A DNA stretch of 64,000 nt from Melioribacteraceae bacterium (GTDB lineage Bacteria > Bacteroidota > Ignavibacteria > Ignavibacteriales > Melioribacteraceae): assembly GCA_024103215.1 (NCBI GenBank), contig JAGFIY010000039.1, positions 1 to 64,000 on the forward strand, written 5' to 3'. Made by a program: the position numbers and the translations under genes. The notes under the pieces are model-generated. The model was not told the origin of the DNA. It ran no database searches and saw only the letters and a program-made list of their open reading frames with translations. Shown piece by piece: positions 1 to 8,727 of this stretch. Numbering within the stretch: position 1 is the stretch's first letter; the number at the start of each line of letters is the position of its first letter.

Positions 1-2739
1 AGTGATTACTCAGAAAAAAATCTGAGCAAAAATATTAAGGAACTTGGATTTCTTCTTGGCGAGGTGTTAAAAGAACAAGAAGGCGAAAAATTGTTCAACA
101 CGGTTGAAAGATTGCGTTCATTAACAAAGGTTCTTAGATCCGATAAAACCGCAAAATATAAAATCCGAAAAATTGTGAATAATTTATCGGGAAATGAATC
201 ATATAATGTTATAAAATCATTTGCAATTTATTTTGCTCTGGTGAATGCTGCGGATGAGATTCATAAAATAGTTTATGAAAAAATAAATAGAGAAAAACTT
301 TCGATTGATCAAACCGGCTCGTTCAAGCAGGCAATCCAAGAATTAAAAAGACTTAAAGTCAGTTCAAAAGAACTTAGAGAAATAATGTCCAGACTTGAAA
401 TTATTCCAGTTTTTACCGCTCATCCTACCGAGGCCACTCGTCAGACAATCCTAAAAAAAATATTAAGAATAAGTAATCTCCTCCTGGAAAAGGAGTTTGG
501 ATTTATTTCAGATTTGGAAGAGGAAAGACTTAATAAAAAAATTAAAACCGAGATAACTCTGCTTTGGCAATCGAACGAAATAAGGTTTAGTAAAATCAAG
601 GTTGAAGACGAAGTAATGCGGGGTTTGTTCTTCTTAAAGAATGTAATATATAATATTCTGCCTGAATTATATGAATTGTTAAGCAACAGTCTCGGGGAAG
701 CCGGTTTCATGTCTAGCGATCTGCCTTCAATTGTTAAATTCGGTTCGTGGATCGGTGGAGATAGAGACGGACATCCATTTGTTTCAGTCGATCTTACGAA
801 AGAGACTTTCGCTATTCACAAAAAAGAAATCATAACTCTTTACTTGAACGAACTAAATGATATTTATGAACTTCTAAGCAGTTCAGTGAATCTTAAATCT
901 ATATCAAAATCGTTAAAGGCAAAAATTAACCGTTACGAAAACGAACTCAGAATTTTCCATGCTGAAGATAAATTACGTGAGCCTTCAGAGAAATACAGAA
1001 GATTTCTTTATTTGATATATCAAAAATTAGTTAACACAACAAAGGAGTTGAAACCAAGTTATCTAAACAGTGATGATCTGTTCGACGATATAAATCTTGT
1101 AAAAGAAAGTCTCCTTCAAAACGATGGAAAAGTAATTGCAGATAATTTGATTGACCCGCTTCTCAGAAAAATTCAAACTTTCGGCTTTCATTTTGCAAAA
1201 TTGGATATAAGACAGAATGCTTCATTGATCCGCAAAGCAATTTCTGAACTCTTAAGAGTGTCCGGAACTGCAAATAATTTTACCTGTATCAGCGAGGATG
1301 AAAAGATTACTATTATTTGTAATGAAATTATTAACCCTCGCCCGCTTGTAAATACAAACCTTCAACTTTCACAAGAGACAAGAAAAGTGCTGGATGAAAT
1401 TGAATTGATAAAATGGGGAATAGAAAATATTTCGCCCGAGGCTGTTTCGGATTATATTATAAGCAATTGTGAAAAGGTTTCGGATGTTCTATCGGTTCTG
1501 CTTCTCGCAAAGGAAAAGGGTTTGATTGTTACATCGAAAAATAGTGTGAGAGAATCAAATATAGATATTCTTCCTCTCTTCGAAACTATTGTGGATCTAA
1601 GAAATTCGTCTGAAGTGATGGATAAATTATTCTCGCTTAATGTTTATAAAAATCATTTAAAGAAGAGAAAGAACATTCAGAAAATAATGCTTGGTTATTC
1701 CGACAGCAACAAAGACGGGGGTATTGTAACATCAAACTATGAGTTGTACAAAACACAGATTGAACTTAAAAGAATTTGTTCTGATTATGAGATTGAACTT
1801 GTTCTGTTTCACGGAAGAGGCGGAAGCATTTCACGCGGCGGCGGACCGGTTTATCGTTCAATTCTTGCACAGCCTCCTATGACAATTAACGGTAAAATTA
1901 AGTTAACCGAACAAGGGGAGATGATCTCCGCTAAATATCTAATTCCTCAAAGAGCGGTAAAAAGTCTGGAAACTGTTACAAGTGCTGTTCTTCTTCATTC
2001 AGCAAAAAATTTCAAGAATAAAACTCAACCTGACATAGATAAGTTTATTGGATTGTTTAGTACTGTTTCAGAAAAGGCATTCGAACATTATAGGAACTTG
2101 GTTTCGGATAAATCCTTTATCGAGTATTTCAGGTCTGTTACACCGATCGATATCATTGAAAAAATTGAGATCGGTTCACGCCCGTCTTCAAGAAAAAAAG
2201 GGAATGACATTTCAATGCTTAGAGCAATTCCATGGGTTTTCAGTTGGACTCAGAACAGACAGATAATCTCAGGTTGGTACGGATTCGGAACTGCAATAAA
2301 AAATGCCGTTGACAAAAAAGCTATAACTCTGTCTCAATTGAAAACAATGTATAAAAAGTGGCAATTCTTTACAGCTTTAGTTCAGAATATCGAGATGGTG
2401 TTGACCAAAGTCGATATGTTAATTGGTGAAGAGTATACTAGGTTGAACAGCTCAACAGAAGTTGATAGAATTTTTAAAAAGATAAAAAGCGAGTATCGGC
2501 TTTCGGTTGAATGGCTGTTAAAAATTACCGGTGAAAATGAACTCCTTGAAAGTGATCCTCAGTTAAAAAAAACTCTATCGCTGCGTAACCCTTATCTCGA
2601 TCCGATTAGTTTCATTCAAGTTAATTTGATTCAAAAATACAGATCGAAAAAAACTGCTAAGAAAGAAAAGGCAGAACTGCTTAGACTGCTAAGGGCAAGT
2701 GTAAACGGAATTGCAGCTGGGATAAAAAATACGGGTTAG
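1..2739 (+). CDS. ppc: Phosphoenolpyruvate carboxylase, 5' end cut by the window edge
   Basis: Carboxylates phosphoenolpyruvate with bicarbonate to oxaloacetate, the anaplerotic entry to the TCA cycle; cytoplasmic. The frame is open from base 1, and its first codons (SDYSEKN..., then LGFLLGEVLKEQEG) match the normal PEPC N-terminus. The GTG at 64 is therefore an internal Val, and the true start lies upstream of the window. Catalytic motifs are intact: TAHPTE with the essential His at about codon 141, GYSDSNKDGG, HGRGGSISRGGGP and the RAIPWVFSWTQ block. The C-terminus NGIAAGIKNTG is the usual family ending. The stop codon overlaps the stop of the convergent RND gene, so no independent terminator separates them. 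The family assignment is certain; allosteric properties cannot be read. Confidence 0.97.
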   Translation, partial: SDYSEKNLSKNIKELGFLLGEVLKEQEGEKLFNTVERLRSLTKVLRSDKTAKYKIRKIVNNLSGNESYNVIKSFAIYFALVNAADEIHKIVYEKINREKLSIDQTGSFKQAIQELKRLKVSSKELREIMSRLEIIPVFTAHPTEATRQTILKKILRISNLLLEKEFGFISDLEEERLNKKIKTEITLLWQSNEIRFSKIKVEDEVMRGLFFLKNVIYNILPELYELLSNSLGEAGFMSSDLPSIVKFGSWIGGDRDGHPFVSVDLTKETFAIHKKEIITLYLNELNDIYELLSSSVNLKSISKSLKAKINRYENELRIFHAEDKLREPSEKYRRFLYLIYQKLVNTTKELKPSYLNSDDLFDDINLVKESLLQNDGKVIADNLIDPLLRKIQTFGFHFAKLDIRQNASLIRKAISELLRVSGTANNFTCISEDEKITIICNEIINPRPLVNTNLQLSQETRKVLDEIELIKWGIENISPEAVSDYIISNCEKVSDVLSVLLLAKEKGLIVTSKNSVRESNIDILPLFETIVDLRNSSEVMDKLFSLNVYKNHLKKRKNIQKIMLGYSDSNKDGGIVTSNYELYKTQIELKRICSDYEIELVLFHGRGGSISRGGGPVYRSILAQPPMTINGKIKLTEQGEMISAKYLIPQRAVKSLETVTSAVLLHSAKNFKNKTQPDIDKFIGLFSTVSEKAFEHYRNLVSDKSFIEYFRSVTPIDIIEKIEIGSRPSSRKKGNDISMLRAIPWVFSWTQNRQIISGWYGFGTAIKNAVDKKAITLSQLKTMYKKWQFFTALVQNIEMVLTKVDMLIGEEYTRLNSSTEVDRIFKKIKSEYRLSVEWLLKITGENELLESDPQLKKTLSLRNPYLDPISFIQVNLIQKYRSKKTAKKEKAELLRLLRASVNGIAAGIKNTG

Positions 2740-5700
2740 TCAATATCAAGATTTTGGATATTAACTTTCTTTGAAGAGAACAAAGAATAAACAGCCGGAA
2801 TAACAAACAAAGTTAATAAAGTTGCAAAAATCAGTCCGCCGATAACAGAAATACCCATTGGCATTCTGCTTTCAGCACCGGAGCCAAGTGCGAGTGCGAT
2901 TGGGAGAGTACCGAGAATTGTAGAAAGCGATGTCATTAAAATAGGTCTAAATCTTAGCACAGCAGCTTCTTTAACGGCTTCCATTAAAGCTAGTCCCTGA
3001 GCTTTTTTCTGGTTAGCAAATTCTACGATTAAAATACCGTTTTTTGTAACCAAGCCGATTAACATAATCTGTCCGATCTGGCTGAATATGTTTATTGTTT
3101 GATTGAAATACCACAGTGAAAATAGTGCACCGGCAATTGCCAAAGGAACCGTGAACATTATAATAAACGGATCGCGGAAACTTTCGAATTGTGCAGAGAG
3201 AACCAAGTAGATGAACACAAGAGCAAGCACAAAAACAAAGACTAAACTGGATGAACTTTCGGCAAAATCTTTGGATGGACCTTCAAGCGCGGTTGAGAAA
3301 GTTTCATCAAGTACTTCGGAAGCGATTCTATCCATCTCATCGATTCCGTCCCCAATCGTTTTTCCTTCGGCCAAACTTGCTGAAACCGTCGCCGCAACAT
3401 ACCTGTTGAAGCGAAACAATTGCGGTGGAGTTGAAGCCTCGGTTAAAGTAACCAACTGATCAAGTTGAATTAATTCGTTTTTCTGACTTCGTAAATAAAG
3501 TTTAGAAAGATCCATAGGCTCGTTTTGATTTTCTTTTGTTACCTGACCAATGATATAATACTGTTTACCGTCCTTAATAAAGAAACCATAACGCTGTTCG
3601 CTGAACGCAAGCTGAAGTGTTTGCGCAATATCCTGAACTGTTACTCCTGCTTCACGAGCTTTTGTTCTGTTAATTTCGACCACAAGTTCCGGACGGTTGA
3701 ACTTAAGGTTAACATCAACCATTGCAAAAACCGGACTTTGTCTTGCGGTGTTCAAAAATTCGGGAATCACTTCTTTTAATTTGTCAAGAGTTGGAGCTTG
3801 AAGAACATACTGGACGGGCAGTCCGCCTCTTGCTGTTCCGATCGATTGATCTTGGATAACGAAAGTTCTTGCGTCGTTAAAATGTGCGGCAATTTGAGTT
3901 ATTTGATTTGCAATTTCTGACTGCGATCTTTCTCTTTGATCCGCATCGACAAGTGATATTCTCACAAACCCGCTGTTAACTGATGATGATGCACCGAATC
4001 CCGGTGAAGTTATTGAAATTAGTGCTTTAAGTTCGGGAACTGTCTGCATTATTGAATCTACGACTTCCGTCATATACTTGTCCATCGCCTCGAAAGTTGT
4101 TCCTTCGGGTGCAGTAGCCGAAACTCTCATTCCGCCTCTATCCTCAAGCGGAGCCAACTCGGTTTGAAGCACACTCCCGAATAATCCAATCATAATCAAT
4201 GCCCCGGCAATTATTACAAAAGCAATCCACCGTTTGCTCATAAAAGAATTCAACAGGTTTCTATAGCCTTTTTCTAACGATTTGAAAAACGGTTCGGTTA
4301 AGTTATAGAATTTATTATGCTTTTGACGCTGCTTTAAAATTTTGGAACTTAACATAGGAGTAAATGTCAGCGCAACAAATGATGATATGATTACTGATCC
4401 GGCAATAACAACAGCAAATTCTCTAAACAATCTTCCCGTTAAACCTTCTAAAAACATTATCGGAAGAAAAACTGAAGCTAATGCAGCGGTAGTTGAAATT
4501 ACGGCAAAAAAGATTTCCTGAGTTCCTTTAAGTCCGGCTTGAATCGGTTCCATCCCGAGTTCGATCTTCTTATAAATATTTTCGAGTACAACAATCGCAT
4601 CATCAACAACAATTCCGATTGCTAGAACAAGCCCAAGAAGAGTAAGCACATTGATTGAATAATCGGCAAGATACATAATAAAGAACGATCCGATCAAAGA
4701 AATAGGAATAACAATGATTGGAATAAGCGTTGTTCTCCAGTCTCTTAAAAACAGGAAGATGATCAATATAACGAGGAAGAACGCAAGCAAAACCGTTTGC
4801 TCAACTTCGGAAATAGATTTTCTTATGTAATCTGTTACATCGAATCCGATTCCCAGTTCTATGTCCACGGGGAGATCTTTTTTTATCTGTTCTAATCTTC
4901 TGTAAAATTCATCAACTATTTCGATTTGGTTTGCCCCGGGCTGTGGAACCAATACAATTCCAACCATAGGAATGCCGTCGCGCTTTAACAATGTTCTAAC
5001 ATTTTCGGGGAACAACTCGGCTTTTCCTATATCACTAAAACGGACAAGTCGGCTGTTTTCTTCTTTTATTACAAGATTATTAAATTCTTCAACAGTGTTA
5101 AGTCTTCCGAGAGTTCTGATACTAAGTTCAGTGTTTTCACCCTCTATTCTTCCGGTAGGCAATTCAATATTTTCGCGTGAAAGAGCCGTTCGGACATCAA
5201 GCGGGGTGATTTTATAAGCAGCTAATTTTAGCGGATCCATCCATAAACGCATAGAGTAACGTTTTTCACCCCAAATCCAAACCTCGCTTACTCCTTCAAT
5301 CGTTTGAACACGTTCTTTAAATGTTCTTCTTGCAATATCGGAAAGTTCAAGAAGATCTCTCGAATCACTTTTCACATTTAGGAATACCAGTGGAATAGCG
5401 TCTGCATCTGCCTTTGTTACGATAGGAGGTTCTGTGTCGGGAGGAAGATTTCTCTGTGCTCTCGAAACTCTATCCCGCACATCATTTGCTGCATCTTCAA
5501 GATCGACTTCAATATTGAACTCAACGCGTATTGTACTTCTTCCGTCGCGGCTTACAGAAGTTAGTGTTCTAATACCGGCAATACCATTTATAGATTCTTC
5601 CAACGGTTCTGTGATTTGTGATTCGATTACGTCTGCATTTGCACCGGTGTAAGTAGTTGAAACTGTAATTATAGGTGGATCGACGCTTGGGTATTCTCTA

Positions 5701-5801
5701 ATTCCCAGAAAATTATAACCGATGAATCCAAATAAGATTATGGCAATTGCCATAACTGATGCAAGAACGGGGCGGCGAATGCTGATTGAAGATAAACTCA
5801 T
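2736..5801 (-). CDS. RND efflux pump inner-membrane subunit (HAE-1/AcrB type)
   Basis: Proton-driven exporter of the inner membrane, expected to form a trimer with an adaptor and an outer-membrane channel. Its 1021 residues match the family. An N-terminal TM helix (about 11-30) is followed by a large periplasmic loop, a TM block near 335-480, a second loop, and a final TM block near 850-1005. The proton-relay residues of AcrB are conserved: the Asp pair in VVDDAIVVLEN and the Lys in GLVTKNGILIVEF. It lies 10 bases downstream of its adaptor gene, so the two form an operon. No outer-membrane channel gene is adjacent, so the channel must be borrowed from elsewhere. Substrate cannot be predicted. 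Confidence 0.95.
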   Translation of the reverse strand: MSLSSISIRRPVLASVMAIAIILFGFIGYNFLGIREYPSVDPPIITVSTTYTGANADVIESQITEPLEESINGIAGIRTLTSVSRDGRSTIRVEFNIEVDLEDAANDVRDRVSRAQRNLPPDTEPPIVTKADADAIPLVFLNVKSDSRDLLELSDIARRTFKERVQTIEGVSEVWIWGEKRYSMRLWMDPLKLAAYKITPLDVRTALSRENIELPTGRIEGENTELSIRTLGRLNTVEEFNNLVIKEENSRLVRFSDIGKAELFPENVRTLLKRDGIPMVGIVLVPQPGANQIEIVDEFYRRLEQIKKDLPVDIELGIGFDVTDYIRKSISEVEQTVLLAFFLVILIIFLFLRDWRTTLIPIIVIPISLIGSFFIMYLADYSINVLTLLGLVLAIGIVVDDAIVVLENIYKKIELGMEPIQAGLKGTQEIFFAVISTTAALASVFLPIMFLEGLTGRLFREFAVVIAGSVIISSFVALTFTPMLSSKILKQRQKHNKFYNLTEPFFKSLEKGYRNLLNSFMSKRWIAFVIIAGALIMIGLFGSVLQTELAPLEDRGGMRVSATAPEGTTFEAMDKYMTEVVDSIMQTVPELKALISITSPGFGASSSVNSGFVRISLVDADQRERSQSEIANQITQIAAHFNDARTFVIQDQSIGTARGGLPVQYVLQAPTLDKLKEVIPEFLNTARQSPVFAMVDVNLKFNRPELVVEINRTKAREAGVTVQDIAQTLQLAFSEQRYGFFIKDGKQYYIIGQVTKENQNEPMDLSKLYLRSQKNELIQLDQLVTLTEASTPPQLFRFNRYVAATVSASLAEGKTIGDGIDEMDRIASEVLDETFSTALEGPSKDFAESSSSLVFVFVLALVFIYLVLSAQFESFRDPFIIMFTVPLAIAGALFSLWYFNQTINIFSQIGQIMLIGLVTKNGILIVEFANQKKAQGLALMEAVKEAAVLRFRPILMTSLSTILGTLPIALALGSGAESRMPMGISVIGGLIFATLLTLFVIPAVYSLFSSKKVNIQNLDID

Positions 5802-5811
5802 AGGTTCCCGG

Positions 5812-6870
5812 CTATCTAAAATTCCTAATTTTTACATCCAAGCCGGGGCGCATTTGAATGATAGCCGATGTAATTAAAGTATCACCGACTGAAACTCCAT
5901 TTAGAATTTCTACAGTGTTGTTGGTTCTTAAACCGATCTCGACCGGGAAAGGGAAAGCTTTGCCGTTTTTATAAATATAAACTAATTCACCGCCTATATC
6001 GGGCACTATAGCTTGAGAAGGAATTACAATTGCCTCGTTATTCTTTCCCAAAGCAAATTCGATTTCTGCATAAGAGCCGGGTATAAGTTCACCATTTGGA
6101 TTTTTTGCTTTTGCACGAACTTTTAGTGTTCTGCTTGCTGGATCTATCTTAGGATCCACCGCATAAACTGCTGCCGTGAATTCTTTATCACTATTTGGTA
6201 CTGTGAGTTTTATTCTATCTCCGGCTTGAACTTTAGAAGCATGTTTTACCGGCAATGAAAAATCTATTTTTACGGGATCTGTTTTTATTAACTGAGCAAC
6301 CACAACCGAACTGTTGATAATTGCGCCCTCGCTTACGCTTCTTAATCCGATTATTCCATCAAACGGAGCAATAATTTCCGTTTTTTCGATTTGAGCTTTT
6401 AGTAATTCTATTTCTGCATTTCTCGAATTTAATTCGGTGTTGATCACATCATAATCTTCTTGGCTTATCAATTCCTGCTCAAGAAGCTCCTGTGCTCTGT
6501 ATTCTTTCTCTTCCGCTAATTTCTTTTGGGATTCTGCTCTTAATAGTTGCGCCTGAAGATCCGAATCGTTTATTTTTACTAAAAGATCACCCTTATTTAC
6601 TTTGGATCCTTCATTAAAATTTATCGATACTACTTTACCAGCTGCTTCGGGGCGAAGCTCAATTTCCTCATCACCTAAAATCGAAGCATTTACATAGAAT
6701 GTTTCATTAAGCTCCCCCGATGAAATTATCATTGCTTCAACTTCGACAGAATTGCTATTTGTACTTTGACTTTCGTTTGAACTATCTTCCCCGGAAATTT
6801 TTGGTATTGCCAGTACGGCAATCAATAGAATCGGAATCAGCCAAAAGAGTAATTTCTTTTTGTTTTTCAT
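5812..6870 (-). CDS. RND periplasmic adaptor (membrane fusion protein)
   Basis: Membrane-fusion subunit that bridges the RND pump encoded just downstream to an outer-membrane channel. I place the start at 6870, 12 codons inside the longest frame. There ATG is preceded by AAAGAAG at normal spacing and directly begins a basic-hydrophobic anchor, MKNKKKLLFWLIP. After the anchor come a lipoyl/barrel-sandwich half (EIELRPEAAGKVVSINFNEG), a helical hairpin at about 100-155, the second lipoyl half (IIAPFDGIIGLRSVSEG) and the beta-barrel domain. About 352 residues, normal for the family. The first gene of a two-gene operon. There is no regulator beside it. Confidence 0.93.
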   Translation of the reverse strand: MKNKKKLLFWLIPILLIAVLAIPKISGEDSSNESQSTNSNSVEVEAMIISSGELNETFYVNASILGDEEIELRPEAAGKVVSINFNEGSKVNKGDLLVKINDSDLQAQLLRAESQKKLAEEKEYRAQELLEQELISQEDYDVINTELNSRNAEIELLKAQIEKTEIIAPFDGIIGLRSVSEGAIINSSVVVAQLIKTDPVKIDFSLPVKHASKVQAGDRIKLTVPNSDKEFTAAVYAVDPKIDPASRTLKVRAKAKNPNGELIPGSYAEIEFALGKNNEAIVIPSQAIVPDIGGELVYIYKNGKAFPFPVEIGLRTNNTVEILNGVSVGDTLITSAIIQMRPGLDVKIRNFR

Positions 6871-7017
6871 GTCTGCTTCTTTAAAAATAATGAGGCAAAT
6901 ATACAATTTAATAGGCTACATAAAAAGTCAATCTAGAATAATTCATTCCAGAAATCTAAATAATATAAATATCGCACAAATTAGTCTATTATAAATTTGT
7001 AGAATTGGTAAACATAT

Positions 7018-7329
7018 TTGGAAGAGATATTTCAACAAAATAATAAATCGGAACCGGATTTCATTCTAGGTAGGGCAGTTTATGTGTTGGACTATAATGA
7101 GTTCAATTTAAGAGTCACGTACTTTGGTCCCGAAAACAAATCGACCTACAAACCGAACGAAACTATTTTGATTAAAAGTTTTGTATCGTATGCCGACGGA
7201 ATTATTCTAGAAAACATAAAAACAGTTAGTCATCTCGAAAAAGCAATCTATAATTTAGCGATCAAGTGCCTTGTTGATAAGCGTGATCATCTAGGAAGAC
7301 TTGTATCAGATGTTTTTGTTGTTGGGTGA
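7018..7329 (+). CDS. Hypothetical small protein, TTG start
   Basis: A 103-residue predicted soluble protein that I do not recognise. It has no signal peptide, membrane segment or Cys pair; the only Cys is near the C-terminus. The middle (NLRVTYFGPENKSTYKPNETIL) looks like short beta strands. The only usable start is TTG at 7018, because a stop codon lies three codons upstream and no ATG occurs near the N-terminus. The Shine-Dalgarno is weak. Codon use resembles the neighbours and no overlapping frame competes, which supports real coding. It stands alone between divergent efflux genes and a repeat-bearing gap. Function unknown. Confidence 0.55.
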   Translation: MEEIFQQNNKSEPDFILGRAVYVLDYNEFNLRVTYFGPENKSTYKPNETILIKSFVSYADGIILENIKTVSHLEKAIYNLAIKCLVDKRDHLGRLVSDVFVVG

Positions 7330-7623
7330 TTTAAGAATGATTTTGTTTATATGGTTTCTTAAATATCATAAGAAACAATGAGTGGCGAAGATGTAAAGTG
7401 AACAGATTAAAAGGATCAGAAATATGAAGTTAGGGAAACTATAAAAGTTGCAGGTTGCAAGTTGAAGGATAAAAGGTTAAGAGGATAACCGATCGGCAAG
7501 CTAAAGCTCAAAATGCATTTTGTGATTTATTAAATCCGTCGGTTAAAACCGACGGCAATGGTCAGCAATTATAGATCAACACGTTGAGGGAATGGTTTGT
7601 AAATACTCTTCAAAATTCACAAC
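7330..7623. other. Non-coding gap with a copy of a mosaic intergenic repeat
   Basis: No credible gene. The stretch contains GGCAAGCTAAAGC at 7495-7507, which recurs exactly at 23674-23686. Upstream of it is a GGTTGCAAGTTGAAGG-like segment, also echoed near 23408, and a perfect hairpin follows at 7536-7555. The combination resembles the REP-like mosaic repeats scattered between genes in many Bacteroidota genomes. The family name is inference. Confidence 0.55.
7536..7555. repeat. Perfect 9-bp inverted repeat inside the mosaic repeat
   Basis: CCGTCGGTT and AACCGACGG are separated by two bases. No T-tract follows on either strand, so it does not look like a terminator. A REP-type hairpin fits better. 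Confidence 0.6.
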
Positions 7624-7648
7624 AAAAAACCCCGCAAGGTGCGGGGTT
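7624..7648 (-). terminator. Rho-independent terminator of the nifJ/DHOD-like operon
   Basis: Stem AACCCCGC / GCGGGGTT with a 5-base loop. On the minus strand it is followed by six T's. It lies 27 bases beyond the stop of the DHOD-like gene, in the right orientation to end that transcript. Confidence 0.85.
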
Positions 7649-7674
7649 AAATTTTGATAAAATGTTGGTTTGAA

Positions 7675-8673
7675 TTATGGAAGAATCTTAAAACTCTGAA
7701 GAGTTTTCATATAATTTGCTCTTTCAAAAGCAGCAGGTTCGGCTACAGCTTTTTGACTCATGCTTCCTTTCATCTGTTCAATAGATTCATATTCGTTTTC
7801 TTCCATCCAGGTTTTCATTCCATCTATTATTTGAGGGATTCGGTTTATTCCGTTCATCAACAATTCAGAGCAAACCATAGCGACATCGCCGCCAGCCATC
7901 ATAATTTTGATAACATCTTGGTGAGAATGAATGCCGCTTGTGGCAGCAAGGCTTGCTTTAATCTTTCCGTAAAGTATCGATATCCATCTCAAAGGAAGAC
8001 GCATTTCCCAATTTGTGCTTAGCACTAAATTTGGAACTACTTCAAGTTTTTCCAAATCGAAGTCGGGTTGATAAAACCTGTTGAAAAGTACTAATCCGTC
8101 AGCACCGGCATGATCCAATCTCTTTGCCATATTTGCCATTGACGAAAAGAAGGGGCTTAATTTTACTGCTACCGGGATTTTTAAATTTTTCTTTATCTCG
8201 GTGAGTGTGTCAATATACATTGTTTCAATTTCCGAACCGGTCAGATTAAGATCGGTAGGGATATAGTAAATATTTAGTTCTAAAGCATCTGCACCGGCAT
8301 CTTGGATTGACTTTGCATATTGAATCCATCCGCCTTGACTAACACCGTTCAAACTGCCGATTATCGGAATGTTGCACGCTTTTTTAAGGTTTGCAATATG
8401 ATCAAGATATTCATAAGGACCCATGTTATAATCTTCGGTTTCCGGAAAATAACTTGTGGCTTCCGCATAACTTTCTGTTCCGTATGAGAGATAATGATCC
8501 AGTTCGCCCGATTCGTGACTTATCTGTTCTTCAAACAATGAATAGACCACAACTGCAGAAGCGCCGGCATCTTCCATGCTCTTAACTCCGTCAACTGTCT
8601 GCGAAAGAGGTGAAGCTGATGGAACAACCGGATTCTTCAATTTAAGACCCAGATATGTTGTTGATAAATCCAT
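7675..8673 (-). CDS. Dihydroorotate dehydrogenase-like FMN oxidoreductase
   Basis: A TIM-barrel flavoprotein of the dihydroorotate/dihydropyrimidine dehydrogenase superfamily, 332 residues. The N-terminus ([19 protein letters not shown]) and the FMN/phosphate regions ([45 protein letters not shown]) are typical. The segment that in true PyrD reads ELN(x)SCPN is here [10 protein letters not shown], so the catalytic Cys/Ser loop is altered. I therefore avoid the symbol pyrD. Genes of this subfamily often sit beside nifJ. Here it follows nifJ by 54 bases on the same strand and shares its terminator, which suggests a redox partner role with reduced ferredoxin. That role is inference; the substrate is unknown. 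Confidence 0.85.
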   Translation of the reverse strand: MDLSTTYLGLKLKNPVVPSASPLSQTVDGVKSMEDAGASAVVVYSLFEEQISHESGELDHYLSYGTESYAEATSYFPETEDYNMGPYEYLDHIANLKKACNIPIIGSLNGVSQGGWIQYAKSIQDAGADALELNIYYIPTDLNLTGSEIETMYIDTLTEIKKNLKIPVAVKLSPFFSSMANMAKRLDHAGADGLVLFNRFYQPDFDLEKLEVVPNLVLSTNWEMRLPLRWISILYGKIKASLAATSGIHSHQDVIKIMMAGGDVAMVCSELLMNGINRIPQIIDGMKTWMEENEYESIEQMKGSMSQKAVAEPAAFERANYMKTLQSFKILP

Positions 8674-8727
8674 TTTTACTCCGTTTTATTTTTTCTTAAA
8701 ATTATTTCTAATTTAATTTTGATTAAA

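Noticed and set aside
64-66. GTG at 64 as the start of phosphoenolpyruvate carboxylase
   Set aside because: The frame is open from base 1 and the upstream codons match the conserved PEPC N-terminus, so the gene is cut by the window edge.
1690-1720. GYSDSNKDGG in phosphoenolpyruvate carboxylase as a lost catalytic motif
   Set aside because: This differs from the enterobacterial GYSDSAKDAG, but the NKDGG form is common in PEPCs of other bacteria, so it is not evidence of lost activity.
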